Position numbers and translations under genes: made by a program. Below are positions 7,366 to 16,309 of a stretch of DNA of 27,472 bases, piece by piece. The notes beneath the pieces were generated by a model. That model had not been told where the DNA came from and made no database searches. It was given only the letters and a program-made list of their open reading frames with translations. The DNA is taken from NCBI GenBank assembly GCA_900543475.1, contig UQRU01000020.1, forward strand, positions 1 to 27,472. Direction: 5' to 3'. How positions within the stretch are numbered: the first letter of the stretch is position 1; every line of letters starts with the position of its first letter. Source of the DNA: an uncultured Eubacteriales bacterium (lineage in GTDB: Bacteria > Bacillota > Clostridia > Christensenellales > CAG-138).

Positions 7366-8553
7366 ATGAAAAAATGGATTGCTATTCTCTGTGCTGTAGC
7401 AATGTTATCCTTACTTTGCCTAACCGCATGCGGGACCCCCGCGGAAACCGATGAGGCAACCGGCACCGAATCCGCCGCCACTGACGCCGAAGAGATCACC
7501 ATTGGCGTATTCGGCCCCCTCACCGGCACCATGGCCATCGGCGGCACCCGCCAGCAGGACGGCATCTCTTACGCCATTGAGAAGATCAATGCAAACGGCG
7601 GCCTGTGCGATGGCAAATACACCCTCAACGCCATTTTTGAAGATACCGAGGGCAACTCTGAAAACGCCGTTACCATTATGAACAAGTTCCTTTACAAGGA
7701 CGAGGTGGCCTGCACCATGGGCTCCAATAACAGCCCCGAGGTCCTGGCCATTCTGGACATGCTCACCGAATCCGGCACCCCCCATATCGTTCCTTCCGGC
7801 GTGAATATGGCCATTACCGATTCCGGCTGCCAGTGGGTATTCCGGGTCACCGCCACGGATGTTGTGTATTCCAAGGCCCTGCTGGACTATGCGGTGGATA
7901 CCCTGGGCGATTCCAAGATCGCAGTCATCTATGATACCAACGATTACGGCGTAGGCGGGTTGAACCTGCTCAAGGGATATATGGAAGAGCGGGGCATGTC
8001 CTTTGTGGCTGAAGAAGGCTATACCACCGGAACCAAGGACTTTACCGCTTCCCTGCTGAAGATCCAGTCTGCCGGCGCAGACGCCATCATCCTCTGGGGC
8101 AATTACACCGAGGGCGGCCAAATCGTGCGCCAGGTGAAAGAAATCGGCATTGATGCGGATATCCTCCTTTCCACCGGCGCCACGATCGGGAATTTCTTTG
8201 AGCTTGCCGGCGAAACTGCTACGGGTTGCTATGGCGTATCCTCCGGATTCAGCCCGGCCCGTACCGATGAGGAAGCCGTAAACTTCATCAAAGAGTTTGA
8301 AGAGGCCAAGGGATATACCCCCGATATCAACGTGGTGTTGGCTTATGATGCGGTGAACGTCCTTGCCCAGGCCATTGAAAACTGCGGCAGCAGCGACCGT
8401 ACCGCCATCCGGGACGCCCTCCGGGAGATCCAGGATTTCCACGCCATCAGCGGCACGGTTTCCTTCAATGAAAATGGCGACGGCGGCCAGGATTGCCTCC
8501 TGTTCCGGATCACCGATGGAACGACCGGCGAAACCGAGATCCTTGCCCAGTAA
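7366..8553 (+). CDS. LivK-like ABC transporter substrate-binding lipoprotein
   Basis: 395 aa. The N-terminus is a lipoprotein signal: positive residues, a hydrophobic core and the lipobox LTAC with Cys22 as lipid anchor. A short acidic linker follows, then the type I periplasmic-binding fold of the branched-chain amino-acid group (EITIGVFGPLTG, NGGLCDGKY, IYDTNDYGVGG, YDAVNVLAQAI). GGAGG lies 8 nt before the ATG. It is the first gene of the operon and feeds the LivHMGF transporter encoded downstream. The real ligand may not be an amino acid, since this family also binds aromatic acids, amides and urea. The neighbouring amidohydrolase and oxidoreductase suggest an amide- or acid-type ligand (inference). 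Confidence 0.93.
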   Translation: MKKWIAILCAVAMLSLLCLTACGTPAETDEATGTESAATDAEEITIGVFGPLTGTMAIGGTRQQDGISYAIEKINANGGLCDGKYTLNAIFEDTEGNSENAVTIMNKFLYKDEVACTMGSNNSPEVLAILDMLTESGTPHIVPSGVNMAITDSGCQWVFRVTATDVVYSKALLDYAVDTLGDSKIAVIYDTNDYGVGGLNLLKGYMEERGMSFVAEEGYTTGTKDFTASLLKIQSAGADAIILWGNYTEGGQIVRQVKEIGIDADILLSTGATIGNFFELAGETATGCYGVSSGFSPARTDEEAVNFIKEFEEAKGYTPDINVVLAYDAVNVLAQAIENCGSSDRTAIRDALREIQDFHAISGTVSFNENGDGGQDCLLFRITDGTTGETEILAQ

Positions 8554-8584
8554 GCCGCGCCTCCAGACTCCAAGAACTTAAGCC

Positions 8585-8622
8585 AGGGGGGAGGAATGCT
8601 TTGCAGGACTCCCCCTCGTTTT
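8585..8622 (+). terminator. Terminator-like attenuator after livK
   Basis: AGGGGGGAG (8585-8593) pairs with CTCCCCCT (8609-8616) and is followed by CGTTTTC. It lies between livK and the ferredoxin gene. Partial termination here would give more binding protein than downstream enzymes, a common arrangement in ABC operons. Confidence 0.5.
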
Positions 8623-8651
8623 CAATAATATTTCCCAAGGATGTTTTTGCT

Positions 8652-9053
8652 ATGAAGTTAAAGATTGACTTGTCGCAGCAATGCGTTGGGTGCAGGCAAT
8701 GTGAAGCCACATGCAGCGTGGTGCATAGCGGGGCCTTTTCACCTTGGCTGAGCCGGGTCCACATCGCCCGCAATGAATCCACCCTGGAATGTACCCCCAT
8801 CATTTGCCGGCATTGTAAAAAAGCATTATGCGCTGCCGCCTGCCCCGTTGGGGCGATCCAAATGTCGGATGCCGGCGCCCTGGTGGTAGATCCTGCCGTT
8901 TGCATTGGCTGTAAAGCATGCGTGGAAGCCTGTCCCTTCCATGCGATGCATTTTAATGAAGACGACGATTGTGCGTTCAAATGCGACCTATGCGGCGGCA
9001 AGCCCCAATGCGCCCTGGTATGCCCTGCGCACGTGCTCGTTTGCGAGGAGTGA
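8652..9053 (+). CDS. Four-cluster ferredoxin-type electron transfer subunit
   Basis: 133 aa from the ATG at 8652; the reading frame is open further upstream but lacks a suitable start and overlaps livK. Nineteen cysteines are seen, in four groups: C11-C14-C17-C21, C52-C55-C60-C64, C84-C87-C90-C94 and C111-C114-C120-C124, plus C47, C107 and C131. This is the pattern of the HycB/DmsB-type subunits that hold four [4Fe-4S] clusters. It has no signal peptide, so it is cytoplasmic. The gene directly precedes the AOR gene, whose ribosome binding site overlaps its stop. It is the likely electron carrier subunit of that oxidoreductase; AOR enzymes partnered with such subunits are known. Confidence 0.92.
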   Translation: MKLKIDLSQQCVGCRQCEATCSVVHSGAFSPWLSRVHIARNESTLECTPIICRHCKKALCAAACPVGAIQMSDAGALVVDPAVCIGCKACVEACPFHAMHFNEDDDCAFKCDLCGGKPQCALVCPAHVLVCEE

Positions 9054-9058
9054 GGCTT

Positions 9059-10984
9059 ATGCATAAATTGAATGTTTGCAAGGTACTACACGTATTCTTG
9101 GACGATCAAACCTATAAAGTCGAAATATTCGGTGAAGATTACATGAAGCGCTTCATCGGCGCCCGTGGAATCACATCTTATCTTTTATATCGGGATGTAA
9201 AAAAAGGCATCGATCCCCTAGGGCCGGAAAATACGGTGGCCTTTGCCCCCGGCGTACTGTGCGGCACCAACGCCCCCACCGCTGGCCGCACCACCGTGAC
9301 CGGAAAAAGCCCGGCTACCAACCTGTTTGCCAAGGCCAACATGGGCGGCCATTGGGGCCCGGAATTGAAGTACGCCGGCTATGACGCCCTGGTGCTTCAC
9401 GGCCAATCCCCTTCCTGGATCAACCTGGTTATTACAAACACCCGCATCCTCTTTGAGCCTGCGGACCGGTACCTGGGCCTATCGGTAAAGGAGACCACCG
9501 AGCGCATTGCCGAGGATCACCCCGACTGCCCGGATATTGCCGTATGCTGCATCGGGCAATCCGGGGAAAACCTGGTAAAATACGCCGGGGTCTTTTGTTC
9601 CACCTACCATACGGCTGCCCGCTGCGGCTTAGGGGCCGTGCTGGGGTCGAAGAAGGTAAAAGCCGTATGTTGCTTTGGCCGGGACGGCCTTGAGATGGCG
9701 GACCAGGACGCCTTCCTTTCCGTTACCCAGGGAAGCCGGGACAGCATCGCGTCCATCGGCCGCTGCGCCTTTTATAAGGCCTACGGCACCCCGGGGGGGA
9801 TGATCGGCTTAAACGAGACCCACACCCTGCCCGTGCGGAATTTCCAAAAGGGCCATATGGACGATGTATACCCGCTGAGCGGTCAAGCCCTGGTGGAACA
9901 GGGCAACGTGGTGCGGCTAGAAAGCTGCTTTGGTTGCACCATATCCTGCAAGCGATACACCAAAACCATCAAAAACTATCTGGGCAGCGAATCCGGCGGC
10001 CCGGAATACGAGGCGATTTCCGTATTCGGCGGCGGCTGCGAGGTCTCCGATACCGACGCTTGCCTCCGCGCCAACGACCTGACCAACCAATACGGCCTGG
10101 ATTGCATCTCCTGCGGCGCCTGCATCCAGTGGGCCATGGAATGCGCGGAACGGGGGGTATTGCCCGACACCTTCGAGGACCCCGCTACCGGGAAAACCTA
10201 TAAGCTAGCCTTCGGCAACGCCGACGCCATGCTTGCTCTCATCGATATGATCGCGTTCCGGCGGGGATATCTGGGCAATCTGCTGGCGGAAGGGGTACGG
10301 GAAGCCGCCAAGATCGTCGGGCATGATTCCTGGAAATGGGCCATTGAGGCCAAGGGCCTGGAGCAATCCAGGGTGGAGACCCGAAACGCCAAGGGCTACG
10401 CCTTATCCTTTGCCACCAACCCCAGAGGGCCGGACCATCTCTATGGGCAATGCATGGCGGAGGGCGGATTGTCCCCGGAAATGCGGGCCATCATCAAGCG
10501 GATCACCGGCGATGAAAAGTATGCGGTCAGCGAGTCCACGGCCATGAAGCCGGAAATCGTAGAGTGGCATGAAAACGCCTTTACCATGACGGATGCGTTG
10601 GGCCTGTGCTCCCGGGCTACCCTATCCACCTACGCCATCCTGCCGGAAGATATGGCGGCCATGTATGAAACCGCCACCGGCATCCCCATGACCACGGAGG
10701 AGCTTACGGAAGCCTCCAGGCGGATCGTCCTGCTGGAACGGTTTTTCAACATGCGGGAAGGGGTCCGGCGGGAAGCGGATACCTTGCCCTGGCGGCTTAT
10801 GCACGAGCCGTTGGAGCGGCCTCACAACCAGGGGACCAGCATGAACTCCAAAGAGGAAATGGACGGCATGCTGGACCGGTATTATGAACTGCGGGGATGG
10901 GACAAGAACGGCCTGCCCACCCGGGAAACCGTAGAGCATTACGGTTTGGAAGATATTATTAACGAGGAGGATTTCTACAAATGA
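9059..10984 (+). CDS. Aldehyde ferredoxin oxidoreductase family protein (tungsten-pterin enzyme)
   Basis: 641 aa, normal for the AOR family. The [4Fe-4S] ligands are seen as C290-X2-C293-X3-C297 and C517, nearly matching the Pyrococcus enzyme spacing (288, 291, 295, 494). A YGLD motif (345-348) of the second pterin-binding site is present. N-terminal sequence (GARGITSYLLY, FAPGVLCGT, GRTTVTGKSPATN) is typical. The start at 9059 is chosen from GAGGAG overlapping the preceding stop. Family members bind a tungsto-bispterin cofactor and interconvert aldehydes and carboxylic acids, or act on other carbonyl/ring substrates (BamB-type). The substrate here is unknown. Its ATGA end overlaps the flavoprotein gene, so it belongs to one tight operon. 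Confidence 0.96.
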   Translation: MHKLNVCKVLHVFLDDQTYKVEIFGEDYMKRFIGARGITSYLLYRDVKKGIDPLGPENTVAFAPGVLCGTNAPTAGRTTVTGKSPATNLFAKANMGGHWGPELKYAGYDALVLHGQSPSWINLVITNTRILFEPADRYLGLSVKETTERIAEDHPDCPDIAVCCIGQSGENLVKYAGVFCSTYHTAARCGLGAVLGSKKVKAVCCFGRDGLEMADQDAFLSVTQGSRDSIASIGRCAFYKAYGTPGGMIGLNETHTLPVRNFQKGHMDDVYPLSGQALVEQGNVVRLESCFGCTISCKRYTKTIKNYLGSESGGPEYEAISVFGGGCEVSDTDACLRANDLTNQYGLDCISCGACIQWAMECAERGVLPDTFEDPATGKTYKLAFGNADAMLALIDMIAFRRGYLGNLLAEGVREAAKIVGHDSWKWAIEAKGLEQSRVETRNAKGYALSFATNPRGPDHLYGQCMAEGGLSPEMRAIIKRITGDEKYAVSESTAMKPEIVEWHENAFTMTDALGLCSRATLSTYAILPEDMAAMYETATGIPMTTEELTEASRRIVLLERFFNMREGVRREADTLPWRLMHEPLERPHNQGTSMNSKEEMDGMLDRYYELRGWDKNGLPTRETVEHYGLEDIINEEDFYK

Positions 10985-11640
10985 ATTTAAAGATCATCGG
11001 CGTTTCCGGTAGCCCCCGCCATGCCAATACGGAGGTCATGGTAAAACATGCCTTAGAAGCCGCGAAAAGCATAGAGACCCCAGAGGTATCTGTGGAAACC
11101 CAGTTTATATCCCTTGCCCAGAAAAACGTGCGGGGTTGTCTAAATTGCCGGGGCTGTGTGCGGACTGGCAAGTGCGTGCTCAAGGACGATTGGGACGAGC
11201 TGTTCCGGCCTCTTTATGACCCCATGCCCGACGGGGTGATCTTTGGGGCGTCCGTCTATTTCTACGGCATCAATTCCCAGATGCGGGCCTATATGGAGCG
11301 TGCCACTTCCCTGCTCAAGGCCAACTTCTTCCCGGAAGCCACCACCAAAGCCCCGGATTGGAGCAAGTGCGTCGGCGCCTCCATCGCCGTTGGCTACGAC
11401 CGCAACGGCGGCCAAGAGCATACCCTGGCAGCCTTGAACGACTGGTTCATCATCAATGATTTTTGCGTGGTAGGCGCCAAGCACATCGGTTATATTGGCG
11501 CGCCTGGCTGGGGCATGGGCGGCAAGGAGCCCGATTGCGTAAAAAACGACACGGAAGTGGGTATGAAATCCGCCGAGCTGATCGGCAAGCATGTAGCGGA
11601 GCTGGCCCTGCTGATCAAGCGGGGCGCGCAGCAAAAATAA
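10981..11640 (+). CDS. Iron-sulfur flavoprotein (flavodoxin / NADPH-dependent FMN reductase family)
   Basis: 219 aa with a flavodoxin-like fold. The FMN phosphate loop is GVSGSPRHANTE near the N-terminus. The compact motif C53-X2-C56-X2-C59-X5-C65 is the signature of Isf proteins, which hold one [4Fe-4S] cluster next to FMN. The segment SVYFYGINSQMRAYMERA matches the family's FMN-ring region. It overlaps the AOR stop by 4 nt, and the next gene starts immediately after its stop codon. The probable role is electron transfer between the AOR/ferredoxin pair and a cytoplasmic donor or acceptor; this is inferred from motif and position. Confidence 0.9.
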   Translation: MNLKIIGVSGSPRHANTEVMVKHALEAAKSIETPEVSVETQFISLAQKNVRGCLNCRGCVRTGKCVLKDDWDELFRPLYDPMPDGVIFGASVYFYGINSQMRAYMERATSLLKANFFPEATTKAPDWSKCVGASIAVGYDRNGGQEHTLAALNDWFIINDFCVVGAKHIGYIGAPGWGMGGKEPDCVKNDTEVGMKSAELIGKHVAELALLIKRGAQQK

Positions 11641-11925
11641 ATGGAACAGGCAGAAATCGAAATAACCCTATCGGTATTTGGGCGTGCTTGCGGGCAATCC
11701 ATACGGCAGCGGCATGAAACGCTGCCGATGGGGTCCACGGTTCGGGATCTGATGAAACGGCTGGAAGAACAAGATGAGCTACCCATCGCTTTTGGAGAGA
11801 GCGACGATTTCAATGAATTTTATGTTGTGGTCAACGGTAGGAACGCCATGGTTTCCGGCGGCTTAGACCGGGAGCTGGAACATCAAAGCAGCGTGCTTGT
11901 TCTTCCCGCAATTGCAAGCGGCTGA
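11641..11925 (+). CDS. MoaD/ThiS-like sulfur carrier protein
   Basis: 94 aa with the beta-grasp pattern of MoaD: GSTVRDLMKRL, FYVVVNGRN, LEHQSSVLVLPAIASG. MoaD donates sulfur to molybdopterin from a thiocarboxylated C-terminal Gly-Gly. Here the C-terminus is Ser93-Gly94, so the terminal Gly is kept but the one before it is not. The ATG directly follows the TAA of the flavoprotein gene, so translation is probably coupled. MoaD-like genes next to AOR genes are common and are thought to serve the tungsten-pterin cofactor. The ThiF-like protein at 21262-21933 is the only visible candidate for its activating enzyme. Confidence 0.8.
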   Translation: MEQAEIEITLSVFGRACGQSIRQRHETLPMGSTVRDLMKRLEEQDELPIAFGESDDFNEFYVVVNGRNAMVSGGLDRELEHQSSVLVLPAIASG

Positions 11926-11948
11926 TATTTTAGAGGAATGGAGTGTGA

Positions 11949-12842
11949 TTGTGGTTGTTTAATGGTGTTGAATTGCTTCAGATCATCGTAAGTGGTTGTG
12001 CCATTGGCAGCGTATATGCGTTGATGGCCTTAGGCTACACCATTACTTATAACTCCCTGCGGCTGATCAACTTTGCCCAAGGGGATATGTATATGCTGGG
12101 CGCTGTATTTGGGTTGACCTATGTGAACCTGGGGGTCCCATATGCCGCAGCCATCGTTTTGGGGGCGCTCACATCTGCTTTATTTGGCGTAATAATCGAA
12201 CGAGGCATTTTTCGCCCCCTGCGAAATTATGCGGCCCTCAATCTGATCATCGCCACAATAGGGATATCCATTACCATCCGGGCCGGGGCCCAGCTTATTT
12301 GGGGCTCCCACGCAATGCCCTATCCCCAGGTATTCGGCAGCGACCCCATTTATATCGGCAGCATCCAGATCATGCCGGCATATTTGGCGGTCCTATGCAT
12401 TGCCGCATTGGCCATTGTGGTTCTACAGTTTTTCTTCCATAAGACCAAGGTGGGCAAAGCCATCCGCGCCACCGCCCAAAACCGCAATGCCGCGGCCATG
12501 ATGGGCATCCCCGTGGGAAAAATGGATTCCCTTGCCGCCGCTATCAGCGCGGCCCTAGGCGGGATCGGCGGCGTTTTGATCGGCCCCATTTTCTATGTGG
12601 AAACCGAAATGGGCGCCCTGGCGGGCCTTAAGGGCTTTGCCGCAGCCGTGTTGGGGGGCTTTGGCAGCATCCCCGGCGCAATTACCGGCGGCGTTGTCCT
12701 GGGCTTGGCGGAAAATCTCTCCGCCCGCTATATCTCTTCCGTATACAAGGACGCCATTGCCTTTGTTATCCTCATTGCCGTATTGTTGGCCATGCCCAAC
12801 GGGATTCTTGGAGGAAAGGAGAAGGGTAGGAAAAAAATATGA
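11949..12842 (+). CDS. livH: LivH-type branched-chain amino-acid ABC transporter permease
   Basis: 297 aa, mostly hydrophobic with about eight membrane segments. Motifs SVYALMALGYTITYNSLRLINFAQGDMYMLGA and the C-terminal GGFGSIPGAITGGVVLGLAEN are typical of LivH. The start is a TTG at 11949 with GGAG at 11940-11943; no in-frame ATG or GTG fits. A weak start may limit permease amounts. It overlaps livM by 4 nt (ATGA). It forms the membrane channel with LivM for the compound bound by the LivK-like lipoprotein. Confidence 0.94.
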   Translation: MWLFNGVELLQIIVSGCAIGSVYALMALGYTITYNSLRLINFAQGDMYMLGAVFGLTYVNLGVPYAAAIVLGALTSALFGVIIERGIFRPLRNYAALNLIIATIGISITIRAGAQLIWGSHAMPYPQVFGSDPIYIGSIQIMPAYLAVLCIAALAIVVLQFFFHKTKVGKAIRATAQNRNAAAMMGIPVGKMDSLAAAISAALGGIGGVLIGPIFYVETEMGALAGLKGFAAAVLGGFGSIPGAITGGVVLGLAENLSARYISSVYKDAIAFVILIAVLLAMPNGILGGKEKGRKKI

Positions 12843-13852
12843 AAAAGATGCTTAGCCTTTTCAAAAAACATCCCGGTATATGGCTGGTGGTGCTGCTGCT
12901 TGTCATCCCCTTTGTGGTCACCAATAAGTATTATATGCACCTGGTGAATACCGTGCTGATCCTTTCCATCCTCACGGCCGGCCTGAATATCCTCACCGGC
13001 TATTGCGGGCAGATCTCCATTGGCCACGCGGCATTCTACGGCATCGGCGCCTATGCTTCCGCCATCCTCACTGTAAAGCTGGGCCTTTCCTTCTGGCTGG
13101 CCCTGCCCTTATCCGGCTTGATCACCGGATTGCTGGGCTATGTGATCGGCAAGCCCACCTTGAAGCTGAGCGGTTCCTATCTGGCCATCGCCTCCATCGG
13201 CATCGGGGAGATCACAAGGCTGGTCCTCATCAATTGGACGGAATTGACCGGCGGCGCGGAAGGGTTTAAAAACATCCCTTCCCCCACCTTTTTCGGCATC
13301 GCCCTGGATAACGACCTAAGCTACTACTGGCTAATTATGCCCATCGTGATCCTGATATATTTCATGTATACCAATTACGTGCGCTCGGAAGTGGGCCGCG
13401 CTTATAAGGCCGTCAACCAGGAGGAGATCGCCGCTGGGTTCATGGGCATCAACACCAGCAGCATGAAGGTACAGGCGTTTGTGATCTCTACGGTTCTGGC
13501 CGGCATCGCCGGAAGCCTGAACGCCCATTTAAACGGGTACCTCTCCCCCTATACCTATAACTTCACCCAGTCGGTGTCCTATTTGATGATGGTGCTGGCC
13601 GGCGGTATGGGCTTTATCCTAGGCCCGGTGGTTGGCGTGCTCCTGCTGACCTTCGCCAAGGAAATGTTCCGGTTCTTCAATGATTATCAGCTCATTATCT
13701 ACGGGATCATGCTGGTGATCGTGATCATCTTTATGCCCCGTGGGATCTGCGGCGCCGTGATGGGGGGCTTTAAGCGGTTGCAAAGTTTTTGCAAGGCCCG
13801 CAAGGACAAAAAAGCCCAGGGCGTTTTGACGGCCGCAAGAAAGGAGAAATAG
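12839..13852 (+). CDS. livM: LivM-type branched-chain amino-acid ABC transporter permease
   Basis: 337 aa, with multiple membrane segments and the LivM hallmarks LNILTGYCGQISIGHAAFYGIGAYASA and the EAA-like loop region VNQEEIAAGFMGINTSSMKVQAFVIS. The C-terminal 30 residues are basic and cytoplasmic. The ATG at 12839 overlaps the livH stop, and livG starts two bases after its own stop. It is the second channel subunit of the importer. Confidence 0.94.
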   Translation: MKKMLSLFKKHPGIWLVVLLLVIPFVVTNKYYMHLVNTVLILSILTAGLNILTGYCGQISIGHAAFYGIGAYASAILTVKLGLSFWLALPLSGLITGLLGYVIGKPTLKLSGSYLAIASIGIGEITRLVLINWTELTGGAEGFKNIPSPTFFGIALDNDLSYYWLIMPIVILIYFMYTNYVRSEVGRAYKAVNQEEIAAGFMGINTSSMKVQAFVISTVLAGIAGSLNAHLNGYLSPYTYNFTQSVSYLMMVLAGGMGFILGPVVGVLLLTFAKEMFRFFNDYQLIIYGIMLVIVIIFMPRGICGAVMGGFKRLQSFCKARKDKKAQGVLTAARKEK

Positions 13853-13853
13853 T

Positions 13854-14651
13854 ATGGCAGACGCTATTCTTCAAACCCATTCCATCTGTAAAAACTTTGG
13901 CGGTCTTGCGGCATTGTCCAGCGTGGATATCGCGGTAAAAAAGGGTTCCATCCACGCCATCATCGGCCCAAACGGATCGGGTAAGACTACGTTTTTCAAT
14001 GTGATCACCGGGTTCTATACCCCGGATAGCGGCACGGTGGAGTTTCAGGGAAAAGACATCACCGGTTTCCCCAGCTATAAGATCGGGCGGGCCGGCATAA
14101 GCCGCACCTTCCAGACCCTGTGCCTGTTCAAAAACATGAGCGTCCATGACAACGTGATCGTGGGGCAACAAAGGAATTCCAAATATCCCCTGCTGCCAAA
14201 TATGTTCCCCAATAAAAAGCAGTGGGCCTTGGAAAAGGAGCGGGGGGAAAAAGCCCTGGAGTATCTTTCCTTCATGGGGCTTTCCAAAGAGCGGGACACG
14301 CAAGCAGGTAGCCTGCCCTATGGAAAGCAGCGCCTGGTGGAGATCGCCCGGGCTATGGCCCTGGACCCTGAAATCATCCTCCTGGATGAGCCCGCTGCGG
14401 GGATGAATCCCACAGAGACCACGGACCTGGTGCAAAAGGTCAAGAAGCTGCGGGACGAATATGGCATTACGATCCTGATCATCGAACACCATATGCGGGT
14501 GGTTATGAGCCTGGCCGATGAGATCACCTGCCTGGACCATGGCACGAAAATCGCCGAAGGGCTGCCTGCGGCTGTTGCGGCCAACCCCAAAGTTGTCGAG
14601 GCGTATCTTGGTAAATTTGGACACAAGGAAACGCAGCGTAATTATAATTAA
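13854..14651 (+). CDS. livG: LivG-type ABC transporter ATP-binding protein
   Basis: 265 aa. Walker A is GPNGSGKTT, Walker B is IILLDEPAAGMNP, and the switch His lies in IIEHHMRVVMSLAD. The longer insert between Walker A and the signature (FKNMSVHDNVIVGQQ and following) is typical of LivG rather than LivF. The ABC signature is atypical: SLPYGKQRLVEIARAMA, where LSxGQ is reduced to LPYGKQR, as is normal for LivG. AGGAG lies just before the ATG. It powers import together with LivF. Confidence 0.95.
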   Translation: MADAILQTHSICKNFGGLAALSSVDIAVKKGSIHAIIGPNGSGKTTFFNVITGFYTPDSGTVEFQGKDITGFPSYKIGRAGISRTFQTLCLFKNMSVHDNVIVGQQRNSKYPLLPNMFPNKKQWALEKERGEKALEYLSFMGLSKERDTQAGSLPYGKQRLVEIARAMALDPEIILLDEPAAGMNPTETTDLVQKVKKLRDEYGITILIIEHHMRVVMSLADEITCLDHGTKIAEGLPAAVAANPKVVEAYLGKFGHKETQRNYN

Positions 14652-14667
14652 GAAGGAGTAATCTGTT

Positions 14668-15597
14668 GTGTTAAAGGAAGTATTGGATATTATCCAGCTG
14701 TTAGAAGGACAAGTGACTGGCAATGACGTGGCGGCATTTTTGACCCAAAATGGCGCCGACGATGTACAGGTGAAGCGTGTGGAAGGCGCGCAAGGCCATA
14801 CGGACTTTGTGCATCTGTCCATTGCAGGGACCCATGGCCGAAAAAAAGGCGGCGCTGTGCCAACCCTGGGATTTGTCGGCCGGTTGGGCGGCATAGGCGC
14901 ACGCCCCGCTATCACTGGAATGGTCTCCGATGCAGATGGATGTATTGCGGTTTTGGCGGCGGCCCTGCGGTTGCTGCGCATGCGCGCCCACGGGGATATG
15001 CTCCCTGGGGATGTTTCCATTTCCACACATATCTGCCCCAATGCGCCCACCATCCCCCATATCCCGGTTCCCTTTATGGGTTCGCCCGTGGATATCGATA
15101 CCATGAACGAGATGGAAGTCTCCAGGGATATGGAAGCGATTATCTCTGTGGATACCACCAAGGGCAACCGGATTTTAAATAGCCGGGGAATCGCCATTAC
15201 CCCAACGGTCAAAGAAGGGTATATCCTGCCGGTCAGCGCCAAGCTGCTGGATCTGGCCGGCTATGTTTCCGGGGAGTTGCCCCGGGTCATCGCCCTGAGC
15301 CAATACGATATCACCCCCTATGGAAATGACCTGCACCATATCAACAGCATTTTGCAAGCCGCCTGCGCCACCGACGCCCCGGTCATCGGCTTAGCCATCA
15401 CCGCCACCAGCGTGATCCCCGGCTGCGCCACCGGCGCCAACCAAGAAAACGATATCCGGGATGCGGCCATGTTCTGCGTGGAAGCCGCAAAGGTCATCGA
15501 TGAAAAACTGGATCTGTTTTACTGTGAGGAGGAGTTTCAGCGTGCCACTGCCCTGTATGGCAGCCTAAAGCATTTTCAAACTAAGGGGGGTGAATAG
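14668..15597 (+). CDS. DUF1177 family protein
   Basis: 309 aa starting at a GTG (14668) with AAGGAG 9 nt upstream. Recognised as DUF1177 from its conserved blocks: GFVGRLGGIGARP, VSDADG, STHICPNAP, PVPFMGSPVD, SVDTTKGN, ITPTVKEGYIL, QYDITPYGND, GCATGAN. There is no signal peptide or membrane segment. The many invariant Asp, His and Gly residues suggest a metal-dependent enzyme, but no reaction is established. It sits between livG and livF, inside the transporter genes, and therefore probably acts on the imported compound or its first product (inference). Confidence 0.88.
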   Translation: MLKEVLDIIQLLEGQVTGNDVAAFLTQNGADDVQVKRVEGAQGHTDFVHLSIAGTHGRKKGGAVPTLGFVGRLGGIGARPAITGMVSDADGCIAVLAAALRLLRMRAHGDMLPGDVSISTHICPNAPTIPHIPVPFMGSPVDIDTMNEMEVSRDMEAIISVDTTKGNRILNSRGIAITPTVKEGYILPVSAKLLDLAGYVSGELPRVIALSQYDITPYGNDLHHINSILQAACATDAPVIGLAITATSVIPGCATGANQENDIRDAAMFCVEAAKVIDEKLDLFYCEEEFQRATALYGSLKHFQTKGGE

Positions 15598-15599
15598 AG

Positions 15600-16304
<705 letters not shown>

Positions 16305-16309
16305 AGGAT

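Noticed and set aside
7420..8442. 340-codon minus-strand open frame
   Set aside because: Antisense to livK; composition is that of a shadow frame.
13770..15242. 490-codon minus-strand open frame
   Set aside because: It is antisense to livG and the DUF1177 gene, and its translation resembles no protein.
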